Part shown: piece after piece, positions 24,449 to 34,893 of the stretch | Layout: every line of letters begins with the position of its first letter | How positions within the stretch are numbered: position 1 is the stretch's first letter | DNA from: RFSX01 sp964567435 | Lineage (GTDB): Bacteria; Bacteroidota; Bacteroidia; Chitinophagales; Saprospiraceae | Direction: 5' to 3' | Length of the DNA: 38,548 nt | NCBI GenBank assembly: GCA_964567435.1 | Contig: CAZMMQ010000032.1 | Coordinates: 1-38,548 of the forward strand | The notes under the pieces: model-generated | Database searches by the model: none | What the model was told of the DNA's origin: nothing | The model's input: only the letters and a program-made list of their open reading frames with translations | Translations under genes and position numbers: made by a program

Positions 24449-27400
24449 ATGAGATTGTCACTCTTACTTGTTCTTTTTAATACCATATTAGCCTTCAATG
24501 TCATTGCCCAAACCACACTATTAATAGATGCGGGACCGGGACCATACAATAATATAGATGGACAAATATTAGATAGTTATGATGCGGATATCTCGGACTG
24601 TTCTTCTGTTCAGTTTTCGATAAGTTTTTCATTTTCGCTCCCTTGGGAAGGAACAGGAGGAATGGAATTTTGTACTGAGTGTGTGGGCAATTGTGCTTGT
24701 GACCCTACTAATCCTGGAAGTCCTGGCTGTGCTACACCTGTACCCTGTTGGGATTTCATGTGGATGCAATTTTTTATTGGTGGTCAGCTCGAGGATGAAA
24801 ATTTGATTGGAGATGCGGATACAGACAATAGCGAGAATTTTGGGATATATACGACTCCAATTATTTGTACGGATGGTGAACAAACGGCATCAATCGAAGT
24901 CACAAATCAGAATTGGGCCATTGATGAAACTAATGAATTTTCAAATGTGGCACTAATTTGTTGGGAAGGAATCCCATCAGTAACGACGGCTACTGATCCA
25001 GTTTGTTTGGGGAGTGATATTCAATTGACCAGTAATAGTGATGATGCCGTATCTTGGTCATGGGATGGCCCTAATGGATTTTCATCTTCCCAGGAAAACC
25101 CTTTGGTGACTGGCTCAGATCTACCAACCATTCCAGATGATTATATCTATTCTCTGACGATAACGGATTCTAATGGATGTGATGCGACTGATGAGGTCGA
25201 GATTACAATTTCCAACGAGGTAGACACAGGTCTAGATGCAATAGACACAGACCCTTGCGAAGATGTAGATATAGAGTTAGAAGAGACCGGAGGAGAAGCC
25301 TTAACCTGGTCGTGGATAGGACCAGATGGTTTTTCTAGTTCCCTACAATTTCCAGTTGTGTCACCTCCAAATCTCCCTGATGCAGGCACCCATACTTATG
25401 AAGTTACTGTAACAGATTCAGATGGATGTACCGGAGCTGGAGTAATAGATATCACCGTACATCCTCTCCCAGCCGCAGACGCTGATGCTGACAATACTAT
25501 GGTCTGTCTTGGTGCTGATATTTTACTTGAGGAAGATGGTGGCAATGGTGATCAATGGTCTTGGCAAGGGCCAAGTGGTTTTACAAGCACCATAGAAAAT
25601 CCTATAGTCACCGGAACAGAATTACCAGGCTTAGGTACACATACATATAATGTTACTGTAACTGATATTAATGGTTGTACGCAAACGGACTTCATTGATA
25701 TAGAAGTGACACCTGCTCCAACAGCACAAGCCTCTGCTACTTCTTCTACCATCTGTGTAGGTCAAAATATTGAGTTACAGGAAATATCTAATGTATTCAA
25801 CACTTATACATGGACAGGTCCAATGGGCTATACAAGCAATGTTCAAAATCCTATCATCTCAGGATCAGATCTACCAGGAATTGGCACGCATACATATACC
25901 GTCAATGCCATAGATGCCAGTGGTTGTATGGATACTGACGAGATAGAAATTACAGTAAATGCTACAGTCACAGCAACTCTAACGACTCCCGCAGGAGGAG
26001 ATGTTATCGTATGTGATGGGGAATGTGCAACAACAGAATATATAGTAGAATTAGAATTAACAGGAGGTGTTGCACCTTATACTGTTGATATCGGTATAGT
26101 AGGCGTACCCATTCCCATACCTCTACCTGCCATAGATGTAAATCAGACTTTTATACAAATATGTAATGGCCCTCTAGGATTTGATTTTAATAGTGATCCA
26201 CTACAAATTACCTTACCTGATTTTGCCTTTGGCACTTCCCTTGAGATAACAAATGTTGTTGATTCGGGAGGCTGCAATGGCACTATTTCTGGCGGTAGTG
26301 TCTCCTTAATTCTGATGGATAATCCGTCTATCCAGCCACCAAATGTAATGACCGAATGTTTGCAACAAGGTGAGACAATAGACTTAACGCAATATGATGC
26401 TGAAATTGGAAATGGTCTTGATGTGCTCTGGCTTCGATCGGAAGACGAAGATGATCCCATTGACAATCCTGACACTTATGACATAGATGATGGAGATATG
26501 GTATATGCAGTCGTTAGAGATGATCCTTGTATTTCAGACATCATATCAGTCCAACTTGAAAGATTCCTTAGACCAGAAATCACCTTAGAAATGCCGATCA
26601 TCAATATTTGTGGAAACGAATTCGAATTACCACAAATAGATGAAGTGGCCAATGTAGAAAATGAAGTCTTTCCTCAGTACTATCAGAGCAATGACTTTTC
26701 TGTGTCTGGACTTAACCCGACTACCCCGATTACAGTTCCCGATGGAGCTAGTACTATCTACCTATATGACGAAAGCGGGGCTGGCTGCTTTGATGCACAA
26801 CCAATAGAAGTAATTTCAAATCCTTTACCAGAAATTCTATCACCTTCCGGCACCTTATCAGAATGTGGTTCTATCATCCTTCCAAATCCAGTGATTAACA
26901 ATGACAATGATTTAGAATTTGAATATAACACAGAACCTGACGGCAGTGGGCGCTCCTTCTCAGAAGACGATGAATTAGAGGCCTCAGACGGCATTGATAT
27001 GTTATTTCTAATAGCAACTAATAGAGGAGGCACCTTAAATTGTGTGGACACAACACACATCATGTTAGAATTCCATGGGGTTAATTTTAGCGCTGTTGTT
27101 CCCAGCCAAATATGTGACACCTTAATTCTTCCAGAAATTACACCAGCATCACCTACAGCAGGATTCTTTACTGTCTTATCTAATGGAGATATTTTTCTTC
27201 CAGGTGATACTATATCTTTTGAACAAGCTAACGCAACAAGTAATAGACTGGATACATTATTCCTGTTTGACCCAACTCAGTCAGGCGTGTGTGCTACTGT
27301 GGATACAATTGTATTCGAAATAGGACAAACACCAAACTTAGATATTGTAATTCAAAGGCAGTTCTGTGACGCTGGCACACTGCCGCTTCCAAATGCTGAC

Positions 27401-30400
27401 AATCCAAATCTTCAATATTCGACAAATAGAGATTTCTTGCCTGGAACTATCCTGGATCCAACGATGCCAATTACGAGCAGCACACAAATCTTCTATAGAG
27501 ATAGTATAGCATTTCTGTCTGGAGGAGCTTGCTTTGCCATAGATTCATTTGACTTAGAAATTATTTCTGCTCCTAATGCTGGGCAAAATAATGAAGTTAA
27601 TCTCTGTGAAGGCACCAACCTAGTTGTCGATTTGTTTGACCTATTAGGTCAACCCGACCAAAGTGGTATGTTTTCTACACAGTCTGTGATTCCTGACTTA
27701 GACTTTTCCAATCCCAATCAGGTAGACTTATCGGTACTAATACCAGGAAATTATACTATCGATTACATTGTCGAGGTAAATGGATGTCTTCCATCAGCTT
27801 CGACTCTATTGGTCAATGTTTCAGATTTGCCTTTTGAAGGCACCCCTTTTGATGAATCTATTTGTAGGATCGCCACAGAAATTGACCTAACTCAGTTACT
27901 TACAGATGAAGAAGCTGGCGGAGAATGGTTCTATACTACATCTCAGCAGTCTATGCAGCCTATCAATGACCCAACCATCTTTGATGTATTCAATATTCAA
28001 GATGATACTATTTCTATAATCTACTTGGTATCAACTGGCGACCCCACTGAAATGTGTGATGGTGCTATGTCTGTCTCTACTTTAAGATTAACAGATGCTC
28101 CCAACGCAGGACTGGATGGTGCATCGACAATATGTATTGGACAAGCGATAGATTTGAATACTATTATTTCTGCGGACGCAGATGCAGGAGGTACATTTTT
28201 ACAAGATGGATTTGATGTCATTGACCCAATGAACTGGTTGCCTTTAACAATCAATCAAAATGTAGTTATCACCTACATCATAGAGAGTGCTGTTTCTGTT
28301 TGTCCTTCAGATACGGCCACGATTGATATTACCATATCCGATATGCTTACTGCAGGAATCCCTATTACTGAGGCAGGCGTCTGTGAAAATATTCCTATCT
28401 TTCTAAGTGATAGAATTGACGGCGAATCACCTGGGGGTAATTTCTTTTTGGAATCTGATTTGAATACACCTTTACCGGAAGAATGGATCCCTTCTTCGGA
28501 TGAAACTTTCTTATACATCACTCCAGATGCCACTGGTTGTGACCCTGACACCAGCACTTTCACTATTGAGGTCAATGAAGCGCCATTAATAGCTAGTACA
28601 ACTTCTACAATGGATATCTGTGCTGGATCCCAAGACTGTATCAATCTCGAGTTATCAAGCAACAAGGATGGGCAACTTATTTTGGAAATACTTGGAAACC
28701 CTAATAATCAAGAACGGATAGACTTAGACGTTGTATTGTCTCCTGGCAATACAACTTTACGACTATGTCCAAGCGAAATATTTAATGAACCATTTTCTGT
28801 TACCGATAGTCTCTTTATTGGATCAGGAGGAGAGATAACAGTCAATACTATATCCTTTGAAGACGATTCAGGCATATGTCCCACTATTCCTCTAAATCAA
28901 CAACATATTATTAATGTCAGGAGCGAATTTCTAATGGAAATAGACACAACTGTATGCGAAGGAGAAAACATAGAAATTGATGGTCAGTTCTTCACTAGAG
29001 ATACTATTATTAATGTCTTGACTTCTTTTGGTTGTGATTCGACTATTGTTATAACTATCAATGAGGAAACTACATCGATTGAAAATATTTCTCGTCAGCT
29101 TTGTGATGGACAACAATTTGATGATATAGCTGGCTTTTCATTTTCTAGCAACATTGATACAATGATTGTACTTGATGGTGAGTCTCAAAGTGGCTGCGAT
29201 AGTATTATCAATTTAACTTTAGATTTTCAAGATGTCACTGTAGGGATTTTAACACCGATACTTTGTGATGGAGAATTCATTGAAATTGATGGCGTTGTTA
29301 TAGATGCTTCTAATTCTAATGCAGACATCCCAAGTCCTGAAATGTCTGTATTTGGATGTGACAGTGTGACAAATGTAATGGCCGTTTTTCTTCCTTTGCC
29401 AATGGTTGGAACTGATAGTCTGACTCTGTGTCCAGATGAATCAGAAACAATTGGAGATATAACCTACGATATCAATACAACCTCTGGCACAAGTCTCATA
29501 ATCAATGGATCTGCTGTCGGTTGTGACAGCATGGTTAATGTCACAGTGAATATAGTCCAGGAAGTTTTTGATCTGAACTTTGATCTATGTGCAAACGATA
29601 CACTGACAGTCGGAAACGACACATATACTGCTAGCAATACGTCGGGGATGAGTGATACTGAATTATTAAGTGTATTTGGGTGTGACAGTATCATCAATGT
29701 CAACATCAATGTACTGGACCTAGATGAGCGAATGATTAGTCGTGAACTCTGCGAGGATGAAGACTTCATCTTTGGCAATGAAACATTCAATTTTTCTAAT
29801 CCATCTGGTCTGACTACAGTGTCAAACCCCACTGGATGCGATAGTCTATTTATTGTAAATATTACGGAACTGAGAAAGGATGAAATCATACTGGAACCAT
29901 CCTTCTGCGTAGATCAAGATACCATAATCAATGGTATAATCTACAATGCCGACAATACTATGGGCCAAAGTATTCTTATTAATGAATTTGGATGTGACAG
30001 TATCGTAATTGTCAATCTTTCTGTGGGTTCTACGAGGGCAATACTGGAGACAAATATATGTCCAGGAGAAGTATCTGGAACGCTTCAAATAGTCAACACA
30101 GAAGGGTTGTCTTTTCCATTAAGTTTGGATATTCCATCAGCTGCCATTTCACTAGTTGTAAATGATCTGCCTTTTGAAATAGATCTTACTGTTGGAATTC
30201 ATGAAGTTACGTTAGATGATGGTGAATGCACCTACATGGAGACAATTCAGCTAGTGGAATCCAATACCCCTATTTTATCGATATTAGCTGATACACTGAC
30301 TGATAATAGCTGGCAACTCTCCATAGATTCAGGTCAGAATATTATTGACTATAGTTGGCAGACTTCAGCAGAGCTTGATTGCAATAATTGTCCATCAACT

Positions 30401-30808
30401 ACAGTCACTTCAGACATTCCTACTACAGTGACCCTAAATATTGTCACTGATACAGGTTGCAATTTCTCTAGCTCTATAGAGCTTAATCCCTTTCTGGATA
30501 TTATAGATCAGGACACTATTATTAAAATCTTCCTCCCCACAGCCATTTTGCTTTCAGACTCTCAAAACGACAGGTTTGTTATTAGATCAAATGTTGATCT
30601 GGAGATCGATAGATTAAGCATCTATGACAGATGGGGGAATTTAGTCTTTAACAATGAAAATTTTCTTACTGATGTTATCGAAGAAGGTTGGGATGGTCGT
30701 CGCAATGGTGTAGAGATAGAACAAGGCGTCTATGTATTCCTAATAGAATATGAAGACCCTGTATTTGGTCCTGAATTACTCCATGGAAGTATTACAATTA
30801 TCCGATAG
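24449..30808 (+). CDS. Giant T9SS-secreted repeat protein with type B sorting domain
   Basis: This 2119-aa secreted protein starts with a signal peptide (MRLSLLLVLFNTILAFNVIA, cleaved before Gln). Residues 22-175 are a cysteine-rich unique region. Residues 176-503 hold four Ig/PKD-like repeats of about 82 aa, each with a WSW-x-GP-x-GF core. Further modules follow, shared with the next gene, then seven repeats each carrying a (G)CDS motif (about 1495-1857). The last 90 residues are the gliding-motility-associated (CHU_C) type B sorting domain (IYDRWGNLVFNNENF, GWDGRRNGVEIEQGVYVFLI). It is exported by T9SS and probably acts at the cell surface as an adhesin or sheath component; ligand unknown. 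Confidence 0.9.
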   Translation: MRLSLLLVLFNTILAFNVIAQTTLLIDAGPGPYNNIDGQILDSYDADISDCSSVQFSISFSFSLPWEGTGGMEFCTECVGNCACDPTNPGSPGCATPVPCWDFMWMQFFIGGQLEDENLIGDADTDNSENFGIYTTPIICTDGEQTASIEVTNQNWAIDETNEFSNVALICWEGIPSVTTATDPVCLGSDIQLTSNSDDAVSWSWDGPNGFSSSQENPLVTGSDLPTIPDDYIYSLTITDSNGCDATDEVEITISNEVDTGLDAIDTDPCEDVDIELEETGGEALTWSWIGPDGFSSSLQFPVVSPPNLPDAGTHTYEVTVTDSDGCTGAGVIDITVHPLPAADADADNTMVCLGADILLEEDGGNGDQWSWQGPSGFTSTIENPIVTGTELPGLGTHTYNVTVTDINGCTQTDFIDIEVTPAPTAQASATSSTICVGQNIELQEISNVFNTYTWTGPMGYTSNVQNPIISGSDLPGIGTHTYTVNAIDASGCMDTDEIEITVNATVTATLTTPAGGDVIVCDGECATTEYIVELELTGGVAPYTVDIGIVGVPIPIPLPAIDVNQTFIQICNGPLGFDFNSDPLQITLPDFAFGTSLEITNVVDSGGCNGTISGGSVSLILMDNPSIQPPNVMTECLQQGETIDLTQYDAEIGNGLDVLWLRSEDEDDPIDNPDTYDIDDGDMVYAVVRDDPCISDIISVQLERFLRPEITLEMPIINICGNEFELPQIDEVANVENEVFPQYYQSNDFSVSGLNPTTPITVPDGASTIYLYDESGAGCFDAQPIEVISNPLPEILSPSGTLSECGSIILPNPVINNDNDLEFEYNTEPDGSGRSFSEDDELEASDGIDMLFLIATNRGGTLNCVDTTHIMLEFHGVNFSAVVPSQICDTLILPEITPASPTAGFFTVLSNGDIFLPGDTISFEQANATSNRLDTLFLFDPTQSGVCATVDTIVFEIGQTPNLDIVIQRQFCDAGTLPLPNADNPNLQYSTNRDFLPGTILDPTMPITSSTQIFYRDSIAFLSGGACFAIDSFDLEIISAPNAGQNNEVNLCEGTNLVVDLFDLLGQPDQSGMFSTQSVIPDLDFSNPNQVDLSVLIPGNYTIDYIVEVNGCLPSASTLLVNVSDLPFEGTPFDESICRIATEIDLTQLLTDEEAGGEWFYTTSQQSMQPINDPTIFDVFNIQDDTISIIYLVSTGDPTEMCDGAMSVSTLRLTDAPNAGLDGASTICIGQAIDLNTIISADADAGGTFLQDGFDVIDPMNWLPLTINQNVVITYIIESAVSVCPSDTATIDITISDMLTAGIPITEAGVCENIPIFLSDRIDGESPGGNFFLESDLNTPLPEEWIPSSDETFLYITPDATGCDPDTSTFTIEVNEAPLIASTTSTMDICAGSQDCINLELSSNKDGQLILEILGNPNNQERIDLDVVLSPGNTTLRLCPSEIFNEPFSVTDSLFIGSGGEITVNTISFEDDSGICPTIPLNQQHIINVRSEFLMEIDTTVCEGENIEIDGQFFTRDTIINVLTSFGCDSTIVITINEETTSIENISRQLCDGQQFDDIAGFSFSSNIDTMIVLDGESQSGCDSIINLTLDFQDVTVGILTPILCDGEFIEIDGVVIDASNSNADIPSPEMSVFGCDSVTNVMAVFLPLPMVGTDSLTLCPDESETIGDITYDINTTSGTSLIINGSAVGCDSMVNVTVNIVQEVFDLNFDLCANDTLTVGNDTYTASNTSGMSDTELLSVFGCDSIINVNINVLDLDERMISRELCEDEDFIFGNETFNFSNPSGLTTVSNPTGCDSLFIVNITELRKDEIILEPSFCVDQDTIINGIIYNADNTMGQSILINEFGCDSIVIVNLSVGSTRAILETNICPGEVSGTLQIVNTEGLSFPLSLDIPSAAISLVVNDLPFEIDLTVGIHEVTLDDGECTYMETIQLVESNTPILSILADTLTDNSWQLSIDSGQNIIDYSWQTSAELDCNNCPSTTVTSDIPTTVTLNIVTDTGCNFSSSIELNPFLDIIDQDTIIKIFLPTAILLSDSQNDRFVIRSNVDLEIDRLSIYDRWGNLVFNNENFLTDVIEEGWDGRRNGVEIEQGVYVFLIEYEDPVFGPELLHGSITIIR
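24974..25957 (+). repeat. Four tandem Ig/PKD-like repeats (about 82 aa each)
   Basis: Residues 176-503 of the giant protein contain four units with the shared pattern C-L/V-G-x-x-I-x-L, then W-S/T-W-x-GP-x-G-F/Y, then THTYxVTVTDxxGC. The units are similar enough that they likely arose by tandem duplication; the last is the most diverged. Confidence 0.8.
28930..30020 (+). repeat. Seven (G)CDS-type repeats in the 2119-aa protein
   Basis: Units of roughly 50-60 aa each start near LCDG or ICEG-like sequence and end with FGCDSI-x-N-V. Counted by eye there are seven CDS motifs in this stretch. Related units occur in the next gene and, more distantly, in the 447-aa protein. Confidence 0.75.
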
Positions 30809-30881
30809 GATACAATTAAAAAATTGTCTAACAAAATATCTGGTTTAGCTACACATTATCAGATTTCCTACGTTAATATTG

Positions 30882-30889
30882 TAGGTTTG
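30882..30889 (+). promoter_or_regulatory. Promoter -7 box before the second giant gene
   Basis: TAGGTTTG matches TAnnTTTG. It lies only 13 bases before the first ATG (30903) but 40 before the ATG at 30930, which supports the latter as the start. It is also the left arm of a 7-bp inverted repeat. Confidence 0.4.
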
Positions 30890-30902
30890 TCCTTGCAAAC
30901 CT
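30883..30902 (+). promoter_or_regulatory. Inverted repeat overlapping the promoter box
   Basis: AGGTTTG-TCCTTG-CAAACCT is a perfect 7-bp inverted repeat with a 6-base spacer, ending directly before the ATG at 30903. It could be an operator or a leader hairpin. Confidence 0.35.
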
Positions 30903-30929
30903 ATGAACGATTGTACCTATACACGAGCA

Positions 30930-33900
30930 ATGAAGCTGTTAGTTTTTGTATTACTGTCTATAGTCATTAGTACTGATGTTATCTCAAAAGACCTTGATTT
31001 ATCTGGAGGGAATCCTATTAGTGCTGAAGTGAGCACTACAGAGATCAGTCTGTGTGAAGGTCAGTGTTCGGACATATCAACAGATATAGACATAGAGATA
31101 ACGGGAGGCGCTCCACCCTATCTTGTGAGAATAGCTTTTGAATGGAGTCCAACCGCACCAACTAGCAGCTCTACATTCACCCTTCGATCTGATACTGAAA
31201 ATCATGTATTACGGATCTGTCATGATGGTATAGCCACAAGCCCTGGAGGAGAAGAATTCTTAGGAGACACAACTCAGTTTTCGATACCAACTAATTTTTT
31301 GCCTAGCATCATTCAGTTCAGGGAAATAGAAGATATCAATGGATGTATTTCAAATGATTTTGGCGCTAATGCCAGAGTTTCAATTAATCCAGTCCAAGGT
31401 ACCTTCAACGATTATCAGGTAGACATTCCACAACATATTTGTGACGAATTAGTACTACCGCCAATTATGCCTGCTTCAACTACCGTTGCTTATTTTTCTG
31501 AACCTTCCGGAAGTGGAACGGCCTTTCTCCCTGGAGATGTAATCGACTTCAATGCTATTAATCTGCCTACAGGAGATTTGCTAGATACTCTCTACATTTT
31601 TGACCCCGATGACATTTGCCAATCTCAGGTACTAGTACCATTCACCTTGAATCTTAGTCCCAATCATAATGTCCCAGATGACCAAATCTTATGTGATACT
31701 TATACTTTACCAAATTTCTCTGGGCCTGTCACATCTCCTTCAGCGATGTATGCTAATAATAGAGATTTCATCCCGGGATCAATTCTACGACCTAACGATA
31801 TCATAAGTAACACCACTATGATATACCTTCAAGATATTATTAACTATCCTACGGGTGATTGCATCTTTTTGGACTCTTTCCTTGTCAATATTATTGACAT
31901 GCCATTTGCAGGTCTTGACTCAACAATCACCTTGTGTACAGGTGAATCGAATATAATCACAGACCCAAGAATATTACTAAGCAACCCTGATGTTGGCGGT
32001 ATGTGGCAATCTGCAGGAGTCACCATCCCTGATGTAGACCTAAGCAATCCTATGGATATCAATCTCAGCAATCTCTCTGAAGGCGAGGAATATATTCTGA
32101 CCTATACAATAGAAGTAATGAGTTGTCCTATATCCTCAGCGATGCTAACCTTTACTGTAGTTAACCCTCCGTTTGCTGGAGACAGCACTACCATATCACT
32201 GTGTAGTGGAGATGGCGTCCAGGATTTTTTCGCATTGATAGGTCAACCAGAATTAGGAGGAAATTGGACCCAAACAATGGGTTCACCTACTAATTTTTCT
32301 GATTTTAGTCAGGCCAATTTTTCGGGATTTAGCGATGACTTATATGCATTCAATTATACAATAGATGCTACCAATACATGTCCAGCACAAGTTGCTGAAT
32401 TGGTTATCAATCTTAACTCTGGACCAAATGCAGGTGCGGATAACCTAGCGATTGTCTGCAAAGGAGATTTGCTAGATATTACAACCCTATTATCTACTGA
32501 TGCAGACACTGGAGGCAACTTTATTGTAGAAGGGGGCATTCCCTTGTTGAACGGCATATGGGATTCTAATCAGTTTATTGGTGACGAAGGCATTATTAAT
32601 ATCAATTACATTCTAAATTCCAACTCCCCCAATTGCCCTTCAGATACCTCAACTTTTGTCATAGATCTTATACGACAACCCTTTGCTGGGTTAGCTATGA
32701 TGGCTAGCGTCGAGCTATGTGAAGGAGAAGAAATCATACTTCCTGACTTTCTAGAAGGTGAGACAAGTGGCGGCCAATTTCATCTGTCTACAGATCTGAC
32801 AACTTCCATTTCGGAAAGTTATATAGCCAGAAATTCTGATGTTACCATAGTGCATATCGTTCCTGGTGGAGGGAGTTGTGTCCCAGACACTACAATGTTT
32901 GACATTTTAGCTCAACAAGCAGTAGATGTATCCTTGGAATTAGAACGTAATGACATATGTGAAGATACAGGATTATGCGTGCCTATAAATCTTCAACTTT
33001 CCGAAGACATAGGATTAAGCTATCATCTTATTAATGATCAGAATGACACCCTTACTATAATCCGTGATAGATTTGGTCCTACAACTTATCAGATTTGTGC
33101 AACCAATAACTTTGGTGAGGTTAACAACGATACCATCTTCATTGGATTGGGTAACAACAATCTCGTTATTGCATTAGATAGTGTTATGACCAGAGCAGCC
33201 TGCATCGGAAATATCTCTCCACCATCTCAACTTATAATCAACCAAGGAACTTCTCAGACCTTTACAGGTACAGTTTGTGAAGGAGAGACAACAGTTATCA
33301 ATGGAATGCAATTTGGAGAGACTACTGAATTGAGATTTACTAATATAAATGGTTGCGATTCGATAATTCAAATAGTTATAGACACCTTTCCTAATGAGGT
33401 TGGATTTATAGAAGGCCGCTTTTGTGAAGGGCAGTCAGAAGATATTCTTGGACAGACTTTTTCGAGAGACACTATGGGAATGATTACTTTCCCTAACATG
33501 TCTGCATTTGGCTGTGATTCCACGGCCCAAGTAGATCTTATTTTTGCTGACAGGGCCGTAGGACAATTAGATACAACTATATGTGATGGAAGCAGTATAG
33601 AAGTAGATGGTGTAGTTATATCTCAAGAAGGAATGATGGAAATAGAATTTGCCCAAGGCAGTCAGGCAGGATGTGACAGTAGTACTGTTGTCAATGTAAC
33701 CTTGCTTGATATGGTCATAGGGAGCTTAGATACGATAATCTGTGAAGGCACCAGTATAGAAATAGATGGTGTAGTGATTTCAGATAGAGGTGTCCAAACG
33801 ATTCCATTTTCTCAAGGTAGTAGTGTTGGTTGTGATAGTTCTACCATAGTCACAGTGGATTTTATGCAAGTTGCTCAAGAGTCGATAGACGGATTCTTAT

Positions 33901-34796
33901 GTTTTGACAGTACGGTAGAAATCCAAGGTGAAGTTTTTGATATGAACAGTTTACCTTCTCAGATATCAGTACAAAATCAAGATGGCTGTGATAGTGTATT
34001 AATCGAAGTAAATATTGTTATAATACAAGATTCAATAGTTCTCGATGTAATTCCAATATGTGATATAAATGAAGATCCTTCAATAATTTACAACGGAAGT
34101 TTTTCATTCCAACCCGTTCAGATATTTGTAAATGATGTTTTAGATACAGTTTTTGATCAGCCTAATCCTACTCTACCATTAATATTGGATGCGCAGATAG
34201 GCATAAACGAAATAAGAGTAGAAGGTCAATTTTGCACTATATCAAGAACAGTAGAAATCAATCCACCTATACTGGATATATTCGCAGATAGTCTAGGTGG
34301 CAACTTTTTTGATCTTAGCTTAATAACATCAGATTCCATAATACTTCAGGATTGGACAGGCAGTGATTTGCTTACCTGTGATAATTGTGAATCCACCTCT
34401 ATTACCATAGAAGAAGATACAGAAATCTTTGTCACAGCAGAGACTGTAGATGGATGTCTAACAACAGCATCTATTATATTAGAAGCACAAGAGCAAGCAC
34501 CTGAAGTCACCGACATATATATACCTACTGCTATCTCTCTCGGGATGATTGAAAATGATGTATTCTATTTACAGTCAGCAGATGAATTTATGATAACCCA
34601 GCTTAACATTTATGATAGATGGGGTAATCTGGTCTTTCTGAATGAAAATTTCATGACCAATGACAATACACAAGGATGGGATGGTAGAATTAATAGTAGA
34701 GAAGTAGAGCAAGGAGTATATGTGTATCAAATTGAATACGAGGATCCTGTTCTAGGTCCGCAACTTATTGCAGGTTCGTTGACCATCATCCGATAA
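30930..34796 (+). CDS. Second giant T9SS-secreted repeat protein with type B sorting domain
   Basis: The product is 1288 aa from the ATG at 30930, which begins a typical signal peptide (MKLLVFVLLSIVIS); an ATG at 30903 would add nine polar residues and lie against a hairpin. It is a paralog of its neighbour: it shares the module with CEGQCSDI/TGGAPPY, the central block with FLPGD-x-I and NNRDFIPGSIL, five (G)CDS repeats and a near-identical type B sorting domain (IYDRWGNLVFLNENF, GWDGRINSREVEQGVYVYQI). It lacks the four Ig/PKD-like repeats. Like the first gene it should be a surface protein; function otherwise unknown. Confidence 0.88.
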   Translation: MKLLVFVLLSIVISTDVISKDLDLSGGNPISAEVSTTEISLCEGQCSDISTDIDIEITGGAPPYLVRIAFEWSPTAPTSSSTFTLRSDTENHVLRICHDGIATSPGGEEFLGDTTQFSIPTNFLPSIIQFREIEDINGCISNDFGANARVSINPVQGTFNDYQVDIPQHICDELVLPPIMPASTTVAYFSEPSGSGTAFLPGDVIDFNAINLPTGDLLDTLYIFDPDDICQSQVLVPFTLNLSPNHNVPDDQILCDTYTLPNFSGPVTSPSAMYANNRDFIPGSILRPNDIISNTTMIYLQDIINYPTGDCIFLDSFLVNIIDMPFAGLDSTITLCTGESNIITDPRILLSNPDVGGMWQSAGVTIPDVDLSNPMDINLSNLSEGEEYILTYTIEVMSCPISSAMLTFTVVNPPFAGDSTTISLCSGDGVQDFFALIGQPELGGNWTQTMGSPTNFSDFSQANFSGFSDDLYAFNYTIDATNTCPAQVAELVINLNSGPNAGADNLAIVCKGDLLDITTLLSTDADTGGNFIVEGGIPLLNGIWDSNQFIGDEGIININYILNSNSPNCPSDTSTFVIDLIRQPFAGLAMMASVELCEGEEIILPDFLEGETSGGQFHLSTDLTTSISESYIARNSDVTIVHIVPGGGSCVPDTTMFDILAQQAVDVSLELERNDICEDTGLCVPINLQLSEDIGLSYHLINDQNDTLTIIRDRFGPTTYQICATNNFGEVNNDTIFIGLGNNNLVIALDSVMTRAACIGNISPPSQLIINQGTSQTFTGTVCEGETTVINGMQFGETTELRFTNINGCDSIIQIVIDTFPNEVGFIEGRFCEGQSEDILGQTFSRDTMGMITFPNMSAFGCDSTAQVDLIFADRAVGQLDTTICDGSSIEVDGVVISQEGMMEIEFAQGSQAGCDSSTVVNVTLLDMVIGSLDTIICEGTSIEIDGVVISDRGVQTIPFSQGSSVGCDSSTIVTVDFMQVAQESIDGFLCFDSTVEIQGEVFDMNSLPSQISVQNQDGCDSVLIEVNIVIIQDSIVLDVIPICDINEDPSIIYNGSFSFQPVQIFVNDVLDTVFDQPNPTLPLILDAQIGINEIRVEGQFCTISRTVEINPPILDIFADSLGGNFFDLSLITSDSIILQDWTGSDLLTCDNCESTSITIEEDTEIFVTAETVDGCLTTASIILEAQEQAPEVTDIYIPTAISLGMIENDVFYLQSADEFMITQLNIYDRWGNLVFLNENFMTNDNTQGWDGRINSREVEQGVYVYQIEYEDPVLGPQLIAGSLTIIR
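33270..34025 (+). repeat. Five (G)CDS-type repeats in the 1288-aa protein
   Basis: Five units end in NGCDSI, FGCDST, AGCDSS, VGCDSS and DGCDSV. Units three and four are very alike even at DNA level (33567-33622 and 33725-33780 agree at about 46 of 56 bases by eye), pointing to a recent duplication. Confidence 0.75.
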
Positions 34797-34855
34797 GAAT
34801 AGTCGGTCGATCAGATTATAACTATTTACATATTATAATATTACTTAATATGTTT

Positions 34856-34863
34856 TATCTTAG
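34856..34863 (+). promoter_or_regulatory. Candidate -7 box of parE
   Basis: TATCTTAG matches TAnnTTTG at seven of eight positions, 30 bases upstream of the parE ATG. It is the best candidate in this gap. Confidence 0.3.
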
Positions 34864-34893
34864 CATTCAAATCAAGTTGAAGCACCATAGACT

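Noticed and set aside
24974..25957. Periodic repeats as a CRISPR array
   Set aside because: The periodicity is about 246 bases, in frame and protein-coding, with no short direct repeats or spacers.
30811..30826. ACAATT/AATTGT hairpin after the first giant gene
   Set aside because: The stem is six A/T-rich pairs with no T-tract; too weak to call a terminator.
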